From Larix kaempferi (lineage: Eukaryota; Streptophyta; Pinopsida; Pinales; Pinaceae), in the NCBI GenBank assembly GCA_027924585.1, contig BSBM01000036.1, positions 4,395,001-4,459,000 of the forward strand: a stretch of DNA of 64,000 nucleotides, written 5' to 3'. Below the pieces are notes generated by a model. That model did not search any database. It was given only the letters and a program-made list of their open reading frames with translations, and was not told the origin of the DNA. Both the position numbers and the translations under genes were made by a program. This document shows positions 1 through 10,110 of the stretch, piece by piece. Every line of letters begins with the position of its first letter. The stretch's first letter is position 1.

Positions 1-234
1 GATGTTGATCGAAAGCTCCAGATGATGATGCTGTTGTAGCTGATCGAGTGCTGCAGAAGATGAATACTCAGTACTGACAATGATGATCTTCCAGTATTGA
101 TTATGTTCCAGTAACTGTTTGAGTTACTAATGATGATTGAAGAAAGCTTCCAATGATTTAAAGATGTATCATGTATGATCTTGATGACTCCTTGCTCCTG
201 CAGATGTTAGAATATCCTTCTCACTAAGGGGAAG
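1..234 (+). mobile_element. 3' tail of a Ty1/copia internal region, with PPT
   Basis: Non-coding end of a copia element that begins outside the window. It resembles the tail of the copia at 5800-5960 (GATGACTCCTTGCTCCT here, GATGATGGCTTGCTCCT there, followed in both by a related ATCCTTC/ACCTTCC..CTAAG stretch). It ends in a purine run, AAGGGGAAG at 226-234, directly before the LTR. That is the expected position and composition of a polypurine tract priming plus-strand DNA synthesis. No reading frame is preserved. Confidence 0.7.
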
Positions 235-751
235 TGTTGAAATATTGTAACTTCTAAGAATATTCTATTTGTACTTTATCCAGAGATGTTTCATTCCTCC
301 GTCGAGACATTATTATATGTCCGGAGATGTTTATTCCTCCGTTGGGATGTTGTAACTAGGGATAATTAGACTTCCCTAGTGGGGTCGACCCTAAGTTAAA
401 TGTTTAGGGGTTATTAGACTCTCCTAGGAGAAGTCGGCTCAGTTAGGGTTAAAAGTCAAGTGAAGTAAAGTATAAATAGAGGATGTGTGTTCCTCATTTA
501 TCACACTCACTCGCTCATTCACTCACTTGTGAATTGCGCATAGGAGAGAGAAAGATCTGCGAACGAGGAGAAGGAGCTCTTATTTGGGGTTTACATCTTT
601 GTATTTGTTGGTCATCTATATTGAGGAAAGCTTTGTTGGGTTTTCTACCCCATGAGGGTTTCCCAAGATAAATCTGTGTCTATCTTGTGATTGTGTTTCT
701 TTCAGTGATCCTTATTATGCTCTTGTTGTGAATTTTATGCTAAACTTAACA
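235..751 (+). repeat. Copia 3' LTR (517 bp)
   Basis: Starts TGTTGAAATATTG right after the purine tract and ends ..CTTAACA, so it has the canonical TG..CA ends. A TATA box (GTATAAATAGAGG) lies near 471. The downstream half contains GTTGGGTTTTCTACCCC followed by GGGTTTCCCAAGATAAAT, a block that recurs almost unchanged in the LTR at 45623-46336. The partner 5' LTR lies outside the window, so age cannot be estimated. Confidence 0.75.
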
Positions 752-1573
752 GAAGGTACTACTGGAGAAGCATCCACCAAGATCAAACACATCATATGAT
801 GCTGCAGACTACTCCCTCTGAACTAGAAGACTTTCTAGATGCATCTGCTGCACTCGAATATGCAGATCTGCGCTCCTTCTCTATCAATGTCATCTTGAGA
901 GAAGCATCATGCTCTCCCTCTGTCACTAATACTGAAACTGTATCCAAGGTCTCCCTAGACCCACATACAAGCTTGCCCAACAACCTGTATTCTACTCTCA
1001 AGCTAGTGGTCATAACTCTACAAAACTGATTACACTGCTGATTCAAAATCTCTGAATCAAAACCAACCTATAAATCTATGCCTTAGTGAACAAGTTAACC
1101 CTCTCTTTCTCAGATCTAGGGTTCGGTCTACCAAATCTGATCTCTGTTCTCACAGATCTGATAGATTTGGTATCTATCCTAACAGACCTGATGTCTGCAC
1201 TCACAGATCTGAACTCTGCCCTTCAGATCTGGACTTTGCTCTCACAGATCTGAACACTACACTTCATATCTGACATATCTGCCACAAATCTGGACTCTGC
1301 TCATGTCAAATCTGAAAGATCTATCTCAGATTTCACCTCCAAACTCACAGATCTAATAGATCTGACCTCTACAACCTCGGATATGAGTTGTGCTCTTCAG
1401 AACTGGTCTCTATCTTCATTGATCTATTAGATCTATCTCAGATCTAGTCTCCAATACCACAGATCTGATAGATTTGACCTCTACAACCTCAAATCTGAGT
1501 TGTGCTTATCAGATCTGGTATATTTGGTCTCTATCTTCACTGATCTCTATGTGATTGCCCTTCCTGACCCTTA
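752..1573 (-). repeat. Leader of a minus-strand LTR element, with AGATCTGA-iterated array
   Basis: This lies inside the minus-strand PBS, between it and the copia LTR on the left. No credible protein is encoded. From about 1110 to 1550 it consists of many diverged copies of an ACAGATCTGATAGATCTG-like motif. A higher-order unit of 112 bp is also visible: GACCTCTACAACCTC recurs at 1364 and 1476. The element's gag-pol and its second LTR are missing, so this is a truncated or non-autonomous element. Confidence 0.5.
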
Positions 1574-1590
1574 CCAAGGCTCTGATACCA
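1574..1590 (-). other. Primer-binding site (initiator tRNA-Met type)
   Basis: Read on the minus strand it is TGGTATCAGAGCCTTGG, the standard copia minus-strand primer site complementary to the 3' end of initiator tRNA-Met. It abuts the inner end of the LTR at 1591 with no spacer, which fixes that LTR as a minus-strand 5' LTR. Confidence 0.85.
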
Positions 1591-2947
1591 TGTAAATCTT
1601 TGATTCAGAGATCACTACTCCTTTGAATCACCCTGATATCAGCAGTTTGAGTCTCGATATCAATACATGCTCATATAAATATAAACTCAACAGCTAGATC
1701 TCTTTACCAAACCGAAACAAATGCAATCACACATAAACACCAAATATACCCTGGAAACCCCAACTGGGGAAAACCAGCAAACTATGGGGCTATCTTCTGT
1801 CTCAAGCCCATAGCATATATATAAATGGACAAGTACAATACAGTATTACCTCAAAGGTAACTCTAGATCTCTTTACAACAATTAAACAAATGCAATCACA
1901 CATAAACATCAAATATACCCTAGAAACCCCAACCGAGGAAAACCAACAAACTATGGGGCTATCTTCTCTCTTGAGCCCAGAGCATATATATAAATGGACA
2001 AGTACAATACAGTATTACCTCAAAGGTAACTCAATCCCTAAACCGGACAAACTCTAGATCTGCATGCATCAGCTGATGCATGCACTGGAAGAGTAAGCCC
2101 TAACTAGTAAACTGGATCTGAGTATCTCTGCAGGTGCCTCTGACTGATCTGCCTCTCTGTATCACATTGCTCTAATCTGCTCTCTCTGAAGACTGCCCTC
2201 TGAAGAATGCGACCTCCACTGCATGCAGAAGTGCGCCCTCCCCTCTAGATCTCTTATGCTCGTACCGGACAGGATCTTAGCAAATTTGAGCTTTGATCGT
2301 CCCTAACCTTCCTCGAATGCTGAGGCAAGGCTATCCTGGAAGTCTCAAACTCTGAATCGATCGATCTGGCTCCAAATGAGCTTCTCCCTACTTGGGAAAT
2401 GCGCCTGCCTCCAAGTGAACACATTCTCCTCTAAACTGAGCAGAAATCACACTGATGAGCTATCTCAGCCACAGTACTGGGTGCCTAGTGACTCTGGAGC
2501 TGATGATCACTGATCCAACTCAGATCTGACCACCCTAGTTCCTGAAGCAGCTTCTTCCTCTCTCAGAAAGTCGCCCTGCATGCACAACTGCGCCCTCCTC
2601 ACTCCTGATCTATCACTCTTTGATAAAGCAACTGAGCAACCTCATTCGGGGACCCCCTACCTCTATAAATAATCTCACCGATGAATTAGGTTTACCAAAA
2701 CCCTAATTCTCGGTGCATGCAAAAGTCACTTTTGCATGCATCCAATGATCACTGACAGGTCATGCATATCTCATGCATGCAAAGGTCAAATCATCCCGGA
2801 AGGTCCGCATGCAGCCACCACTAGACTCATGCCACTGAGTAGAGTGCATCTCACCCTCTATCCCATATTGATGCCTATACAGCTAATGTACCTCCATGCA
2901 AAGCATCTGAATCATGGAGGACATCCCGAAGTTACCATAATCTAACA
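1591..2947 (-). repeat. 5' LTR of a minus-strand copia-like element, with internal duplication
   Basis: On the minus strand it runs from TGTTAGATTATGG (at 2947) to ..GATTTACA (at 1591), where it meets the PBS, giving TG..CA ends and 1357 bp. A direct duplication of 169 bp occupies 1694-1862 and 1863-2031. Each copy contains a TATATATA box and the GGTTTTCC..GGGGTTTCC block typical of copia R/U5, so the core promoter is present twice. GCATGCATCAGCTGATGCATGC near 2071 is palindromic. The LTR joins gag coding sequence of another copia at 2948, so it inserted into that element. Confidence 0.7.
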
Positions 2948-2961
2948 TGCTCATGCCACAG

Positions 2962-3692
2962 AAGATGATGAACCTATTCATAAGAAAGCAAGAGAAAATG
3001 ATTCAAGTGAAGAATATGTGTTAATATCAGCACTTACAGGGACAATCACTCATGGAAGTGACACATAGCTTGTTGATAGTGGTGCTTCTAAGCACATGAC
3101 CGGTTACAAGAATTCTCTCACAAATTTGTTTCAGAAGGATTCGTCTCATAAGGTGAAGCTCGGTGATGATTACCAGTATCCCATAAAAGGGGTAGGAGAA
3201 TCCTCCTACAAGGTGGATTTCAGAAAGCCTATGAAGATGAAAGATGTATTGTATGTGCTTGGTTTGAAGAAGAATCTCCTTTCCATATCAACATTAGAGG
3301 AATGTAGATATAGAGTCACTTCCGTTGACGGCCAAGTTCTCATGTGGCTAACGGGAAAGACTATTGATGATGCTATCGTGACTGGTTTTCAAGAGGGAGG
3401 CATGTACAAGCTAAAGGGAAAATCAGATCAAGCATTGGTACATAGCACTTTGAATCCAAGTGAGCTATGGCATAGAAGACTTGTTCACATACATTACAAA
3501 TCATTGTCGATCATAAGCAAGACGGTTATAAGTTTACCAAAGATTCAGGTGAATCATGATCGTATATGGAAGGGATGTGCACAAGGTAAGGATGTGAAGA
3601 GTCTGTTTCCAAGCAGTGACAGCAAAGCAAAAGGAGATCTTGGATCCAGTGCACGAGGACCAAGGATGAAGACTTCAGCAACTTCGGACTAG
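2962..3692 (+). pseudogene. Copia gag end, aspartic protease and pre-integrase zinc region
   Basis: A gag tail (about 2962-3060) with acidic/basic linker runs through an in-frame TAG stop into the retropepsin site LVDSGASKHMTG (about 3070-3105). Next comes the conserved protease segment MKDVLYVLGLKKNLLSIS, and then the GAG_pre-integrase motif ELWHRRLVHIHYKSL..GCAQGK (about 3460-3590). The frame then runs into hinge sequence instead of the integrase DDE core. It would have encoded the processing protease and the zinc-binding start of integrase. It is inactive here. Confidence 0.8.
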
Positions 3693-3815
3693 ATGAAGGA
3701 GAAGATCAAGGTCTTCAAAATCAAACAATAGAGCAGAGTATGCTTCCAAAAACTCCAGTGACTTCTGCAAGGAGGTAGAAATCAAGAGGAAGCCTACAAA
3801 ACACATGAAAGATAA

Positions 3816-4282
3816 GTATTTACTGTTATTTGAGTTATTCCTTAAATTCCTGAGTATTTTGAAGGATATTGCTCATAACAGTTATATGTAGATCTGTGAT
3901 ACAGTTTTCTTTTATGCATTTATATATGACTGAGATTGACTAGCAGTAGGCTCATGTAGTGCATGTTATGTATATGTTGGGTAAGTATCCTATAGTGCTA
4001 CATAGCATCCCATGAGCCCATGATGGAGCTTGTCTAGGATGAAACCTCCTTGCTAAAACACTGAGAACAATGCACGCTCTGGATAGTGTGTTCTGGTGAA
4101 GATGGAAGGCACCCAGATAGTTACCATGTGTGTTTGGGAAATGGATGGGTGTTATGCTGAAGCATTGGCTAAGATGCATTGGTCACATGACTGTGTGCAT
4201 TATGCATGAGAAGTTGTCATTGCATTGAATTGATTGATTAGTATGCAATGTTGCTAAATATCTAACTAAATTTGACTTGTAG
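3816..4282 (+). other. Intron-like or inserted block inside the copia hinge
   Basis: 467 bp with no similarity to copia coding sequence, between two hinge segments. It begins GATAA|GTATTTACTG and ends CTAACTAAATTTGACTTGTAG, so it has GT..AG ends and a CTAAC branch-like motif 16-20 nt before the AG. Removing it does not restore a long frame, because a TGA follows within a few codons. It may be an insertion with chance splice-like ends rather than a working intron. Confidence 0.35.
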
Positions 4283-4344
4283 GAAAGACCATATGCCATG
4301 ACCTACAAGAGAAGGATGATGAGACTTGTTCCGAAGAACAAGTA

Positions 4345-5440
4345 ATGGATGTGAAGTCAGCCAAGATACAGATTCCATTGATATTGATTCCTTCAGAGAG
4401 AGCAAGAGACCTCGACCATATTCCAGCTACGTGGCATTACTATGAGACATCATTGATGCAGAGCCTTCCAGTTATGAAGAAGCAACTGAAAGGATGTCGT
4501 GATCGAGGAATACCAGTCCATTATGAATAACGATATTTGGGATGTGGTTCAAAGACCGAAAGGGAACAATGGTGACTTTCAAATGGATCTACAAGATGAA
4601 GCATGGGGCAGATAGTAGTGTTGAGAAGTACAAGGCAAGGTTAGTGGCTCGTGGTTTCTCCCAGAAAGAAGGAATAGATTATGAAGAGACATTTTCTCAT
4701 ATGGCGAGATACACTTCAATTAGAGCTATACTTGCAACAGCTGTAGTGATGAAATGGAAGGTACATCAGATGGACGTAAAGACGTCCTTTCTGAATGGTG
4801 TAGTGGAAAAGGAAGTGTATGTGGAAGGATTCGAGACACATGACAGACAGACACATGTGTGCAAATTGACGAAGGATTTGTATGGACTAAAGCATGCACC
4901 CAGGACATGGTATGGCAGAATTGACAATTTTCTGATGAGCTTGGGCTTTACTAAAAGTAAAGCAGATTCCAACCTTTACTACAAGGTTGTGGATGGTAGA
5001 CCAATAATATTGCTATTATATGTGGATGACCTGTTTCTCACAGGGGACAAGAAGCCCATTGCATGGTGCAAGAAGGAGCTCACTGCAAAGTTCGAAATGA
5101 AAGACCTTGGTATGATGCATTATTTCTTTGGTCTAGAGGTATGGCAGAGATAGAACGAGATTTTCCTTAGCCAAGGAAAATATGTTGTAGAAATCATGAA
5201 GAGATTCAAGATGATGGATTGTAAACCCATGCCTACATCAATGGTAACAAACCTGAAGTTATTGAGTGATACTTTTTCAAAGACAGTGGATGCCACCATG
5301 TATAGACAGATGATTGATGTATTTGGCGAACACGAGGCCAGATATATGTTTTGCGGTGAACACATTGAGTCAATATATGGTTGAGCCAAGACATGTTCAC
5401 TTGATTGCAGCAAAGCATGTGATGAGGTACCTGAAAGTGT
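4345..5440 (+). pseudogene. Copia reverse transcriptase and start of RNase H
   Basis: Hinge remnants lead to the RT fingers (FKWIYKMKHGADSSVEKYKA; ARLVARGFSQKEGIDYEETF), the segment HQMDVKTSFLNG, KDLYGLKHAPRTWY and the catalytic LLLYVDDLFLTG (about 5008-5043), then KDLGMMHYFFGLEV. The frame 4542-5153 is open for 203 codons. A stop at 5151 then precedes a continued homologous segment (LSQGKYVVEIMKRFKMMDCK) before decay near 5320. The YVDD catalytic pair is intact, but stops and loss of RNase H make it non-functional. Confidence 0.88.
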
Positions 5441-5700
5441 CATAGACCGAAAGAGTACATCAAGATGTTGCTTCAGTTTGGGATCAGCTATGATCTCGTG
5501 GTTCAGCTATGATCTAGGGTACAACCTGTGTGGGTTGCAAGATTATTAGCCTTGGGCTAGATGGTAGTGTGTGCACACTGGATAGCCTAACCCTTGTGGT
5601 TGGATGCTTCGTCACTGTGGGTTGGATGCTTGGTGGTGCCAACCAGAAGCACTAGCTTTCAGGCTAGTTGTTGAGTTATGTGTCAACTAGATAGTTACAC

Positions 5701-5797
5701 AGATTCTGTGTGAGCTGGATGCCCAGTTCTATGTGAGTTGGATAGTCTCCTAGTTCTGTGTGAGCTAGATGCCTAGTTCTGTGTGAGCTAGATGATG
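5701..5797 (+). repeat. Minisatellite, about 24-bp unit x4
   Basis: Four tandem variants of AGTTCTGTGTGAGCTAGATG, separated by GCC/TCTCC-type linkers, sit in the degenerate RNase H part of the copia. Weaker GTTGGATGCTT repeats precede it (5590-5640). It looks like replication-slippage expansion in dead coding sequence. Confidence 0.65.
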
Positions 5798-5960
5798 ATA
5801 AGGCCCCGGATGCATGACGTGGATGATGGCTTGCTCCTACAAAACTTCTAGTGATGGATAGCTTCACTGAAGATCAACAAGTAAATGGTAAAGTACTGGT
5901 CAGCAAAAGCAGTATTGAAGATCGCATCATAAGAATACCTTCCTTGCTAAGAGGGAGTAA

Positions 5961-7090
5961 AGAAAAACACCTTTCTTTACTACAATGGATCATGAATGTA
6001 ATGGAAAGACAATTAACTACTCAAGTATAATTTTATTGGGTTAATTTCACTAATATTGAGTAATCTTTATTGAAGTGATTTTTATCACTACAGCAAAATT
6101 GGACATTAATAAGTTGGGTGACACACTTTTGCAGAGATCTCACTCTCTTCAAGAGGGCCTCATTCATGAACTAATAACATAATTTCCACCATTGGATATA
6201 CTTTACTTATGGATGAATTTTGGGCTATAAGCCAACCTATTGGTTACAATCTTCATATTAAAAACATTGTGGTTCATCACTGGTTTAAATTTAATAAGTT
6301 ACTTTCATTGAAATGTCAATGGATGTTCTTTCTTTTCATACTTGAGCAATATCTATTTCTAAACAGTGTTTTATCTATTGATTCATTGGTATTTCCTTAT
6401 TGATCATAACACCTTACGAGAATATCCAATTTAAAACATAATCCACCCTTTCAAGCAAGTTAAGAATCCTTTACCTTAAAGCTTTCCTAAAACCCAAATC
6501 AAATCATCCTATAGGGAAGCCTTCCTTGACCTTGGGAGTTAGCCTAAAACATGGGAAGATTTTTACTCAGGTGATAGTTGTATTCTTCTTTTGAAGTTGC
6601 ACTTTCTAGCACTAGTGGAATAGGACTTTTCCACTTAAGTGTTAATTTGAGTTGTATTGGGCAACTTGATGTCCAACAAATTCATCTATCATTGGCTTGG
6701 AGCTAGTGCACTCTACTTGAGGATTCTTTTATTGCACTTCCACAATCTCTATCACATTCTATTCTTAGCGAAGGAGGTTGTCCTTATCTTATCCTAATCT
6801 ACTCACTTGTTATATTCAAAGACAAATTCTATGTGCACTCCCAGGCTCATTCTATTATAGTGAGGGAGATAGTGAGGCTTTATTAAACATTCTCAAAACT
6901 ATATGCCACCACCCTCCATTAGTGGTTATCTAAGGAGCTCAAGAGAAGAACACTTCAAAGTAGGGACATGAAAATTTCAAGCTAGCGCATCAAGTGGGAC
7001 ATCATATCCTCACTCTATGAGCCATCAGTAAGGAGGGGAGAAACCACTCTCCATAAGTCTTCTAGTATATTTTTGAATTTAGAAAAAAAA
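5961..7090. other. No gene seen
   Basis: AT-rich sequence with no supported frame. A short piece at about 6515-6545 (GCCTTCC..CTTGGGAGTTAGCCT) resembles gypsy LTR segments seen near 30850 and 35650, so part of this may be eroded gypsy LTR. Confidence 0.5.
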
Positions 7091-7097
7091 TTCACAC

Positions 7098-10000
7098 AAT
7101 TCCACTGTAAGCTAAGTCGCCTAACATGAGGTCAAGGGACACGGAGAACACATAAATATGAGTATCTGACACAAACATGGCAAACCCCAGAATCAAGACA
7201 CGGAGGACACGTTAGAATCAATACACATGTTGATGTGAAATTACACGTTCATAAATCACAAATTACAAATGTCAATGATAGGCTCATAAAATTTCTCATT
7301 AAGGCATCAAAATCAAAATGTTGTATTACATAGATGTGGGAATCATATTTCTCATTAAGTCATCAAAAACAAAATGTACTACATAGATGTTGGAAGGCCA
7401 CTGGAAAATACAAAAAGGGATAGATGAAGATGGAAGAATCTCATATGTCAATAGTCCTCCTCCATGCTTAAATCAACAAAATCACCACTACTCTCTTCTC
7501 GATCGTCCTCCTCCTCCGTCTCTCTACACATCCCAAGGTCTGCATCTGTTGGTGTGGAGGATGACCCCTCAAGAGGATCACCATCATCAAAAGTGATCGA
7601 CTCTAACAATGGATCATTAGGATCCATGTTGGCTAATGCCAACTCAACACTATTGTCCAAACCCATATCATCCCTCTACCAGTAAATAAGACAAAGGTTG
7701 GAGTGCACGTACACCATCCTCATTGCCCTAGACTGCTCAAGCCTGCTCTTCTTCAAACAGTACAAGTTCCCATTTGTGCTCTAATTCCTGTCACAACATG
7801 AGGGTGAAGTAACTTGAGAGAAGACCCTCAAGGCTAACTGTTGTAGAATAGGACTGGTTGCCCCATGAGTTCCCCACCAAGCATAGGGTTTCTTAACCCC
7901 CTGTCTCTGACCACATCATAACCTCCAATTCTCTCATTGGCAATGGAAAACTCTATAAATCCCTCCTCCACCTCATCAAATGATACTCTATCATGATATA
8001 ACCATGTAAATGCTATCTTCCTCCCTTGTGAAATCTCTCCATCCATGTGAGGAGGGATTTTGTTTGAGGGCCCACTATTGAGCCACTCGTGACTGTAGAA
8101 CATCGAATTCAATGAGTGGACCAAGAAATGCAAAGGTGTGCAATCCTTATCCCACTTAACAATAAGAATATCATGTATGGTGGACCATAATCTCTGCATT
8201 GATGTCCCATACTCAGAGCACTCATTTTGTACAACAATGGTCTTCATGGACTCAACCATGGAATCCCACCCCTCATAAACATCTCATAGGATGGGCTTAT
8301 CTGTGTCTGCAAACCGCGACAAAGAAATGATTGGCTCCATGAACTTAATGGTAAGATCTACCCTCTCCCACCAACCATCATCTAACATTGTGTCATTTAC
8401 GTTTTTAGAAGCATTTTGATCTATCTTTCTCCAAAAAGACCAAAACTCCAAAATAACCTTGGACCCAAGAGCAATTTTGACCTCCCTTGACCTCTTAAGT
8501 ATGATAAATGAGGAAGCAAACCGAGTATATGCAATCTTTAACAATGATAGATGTGTGTACTCTTTGTAGATTGTGAGGGAATTGGTGTGGTTTTGTACAA
8601 AATAAGGGATATGGCGTGCATCATCAATAAGATTGTCAATCCATGTCACATCTGAAGCAATAGATTTGAGTGCTAAATTCAACGAATTAACAATGCAAGG
8701 TGTCCAAAATACCTATAAGAGCAATAAAAGTAAGTATAAATGAGTCTACAACTCAAATCTATAAAATGACCTTTCCCCTGGATGAATCTTGAGAAAAATT
8801 CAAAGAATGAACAATGCAAGGTGTCCAAAATACATGTGGATATTTAGCTTCCAAAATCATGCCAACAACCTTGCAAACAGGTGCATTATCTGTGACGATT
8901 TGTACTTTTCCCAGGAGCATCCACCACTTTTAAGAACATCAGTCCATTCGGGGAAGACGCCATGAAATTGGTAAGTGGATGGCGTGTTGCATTCGTCCAT
9001 CCATTGGGAACAATATTGAACCCAACAAGGGCCATGTTGATTTAACTAGCTAAGATTTTATCCACCTCCTTCCTTGCCTTAACCAACAATGTGGTTCTAA
9101 GCTTCTCTAAACCAAGAGGCACATAACCATTTAAAGCTCGTTCAACTAGACCTCGACACATCTCAATAAACAATGGTGGTTGTGCAACATTGAATGAAAT
9201 GAAGTTGAGATAGAAATAAAATGCACTGGTAAGGTCCATCTCATTTCGCGCGTCTTGTTCGAAAGCCTTGTCTGCTAGGTCTAATGCTACAGGGTTTCCT
9301 CAAGAATGGAAGAGGATCCTCATTTTTTTGTTTCTTACTTGATGCTACCACATTCCCCAAGCCAACATCATCCTCTCTTTCAATCTCCCTTCATTGGGTA
9401 ACACTCACTGCTTTACATACAGCAAGCCCACAAGGAAGGCTGAACAAATGGCCCTTAACCCGACAATAGATGCTCTTGAACTCGTACTTGCAGAAATTAC
9501 AAATCCAAATCACAATCACTCCCCCACCCAGCTTTCCCGCAGGCCCTGATTTCCTTGTCACATGCTTTCACAAAGGGTATTTCTTCTCTTGGACCTGTTG
9601 TCTTGCTAATACAAGGTTATATGCAGCTCCACTAGCAGCAGATGGAGCACTAGTAAAATTAGAGGAACTTTAGCTTGGATGAGGAGGAGAAGGGGAGACA
9701 CCAGCTGGGATATTCCTTCCTTTCCTTTGCACTTTACCAATTGCCCTTGCTGATTGAGACATTCTTCTTGTTGCTTAATGGTAAACTTGCAATGCTCCTA
9801 ATAAAATCCACCCTCAACTCACTTGCAATCCCTTGGAAAACCTTCAAATGCTCTTCACCTGCAAAATAAACTCTCAAAGCTTGAGACTCACATGCAAATG
9901 AAAGAATGTGGGAGACAATGTAATTTATAAACCCGCGGGCCTTTTTCCGTCAAAACAGTGTCCTGTTTTCAGGACACGCTGTGCACAGGTATGACACGGA

Positions 10001-10110
10001 ATTCATGATGTCGAACAAGTGTTTTGGTCGTGTCCCACAAAAGGACACGCCCCAAACATGTGTCTGTTTCGGATATTGCGACACAGGACACTTCGGCCAG
10101 AAAATAGCAC
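7098..10110 (-). mobile_element. hAT DNA transposon, family 1, decayed copy
   Basis: Both ends are rich in ACACG/CGTGT repeats: AGGGACACGGAGAACAC..CACGGAGGACACG near 7135-7210, and GTGTCC..GACACG repeated at 9955-10095. The same kind of array flanks the related transposase at 20446-23770. A minus-strand transposase pseudogene lies between them. Exact terminal inverted repeats and target duplication could not be fixed by eye. Confidence 0.7.
7448..9690 (-). pseudogene. hAT transposase pseudogene (BED finger, DUF659, hAT C-terminal domain)
   Basis: Read right to left: BED-type zinc finger remnant (about 9560-9400, with CKYEF and a downstream VKGHL segment), DUF659-type region (FYFYLNFISFNVAQPPLF.. 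at 9239-9042), mid domain (IASDVTWIDNLIDDARHI; FMEPIISLSRFADTD at 8682-8284), then TPLHFLVHSLNSMF and an acidic tail with GLDNSVELALANMDPNDP (7666-7448). It aligns segment by segment with the better-preserved copy at 20857-23385 but has several frameshifts and stops. The family cuts and pastes DNA through an RNase H-like DDE fold. This copy cannot encode it. Confidence 0.82.

Larger units (their letters stand above)
2948..5960 (+). mobile_element. Degenerate Ty1/copia element, 5'-truncated
   Basis: Covers the end of gag, protease, pre-integrase, hinge, reverse transcriptase and part of RNase H, then a non-coding tail with a weak purine tract (CTAAGAGGGAG near 5950). The 5' part is cut at 2948 by the LTR of another element. 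The integrase catalytic core is missing: the GAG_pre-integrase region at about 3600 runs directly into hinge sequence. No LTR follows the tail. Confidence 0.8.

Noticed and set aside
235-2947. The LTRs at 235-751 and 1591-2947 as the two LTRs of one element
   Set aside because: They are in opposite orientations, differ in sequence and length, and each has its own PPT or PBS in the wrong place for a pair.
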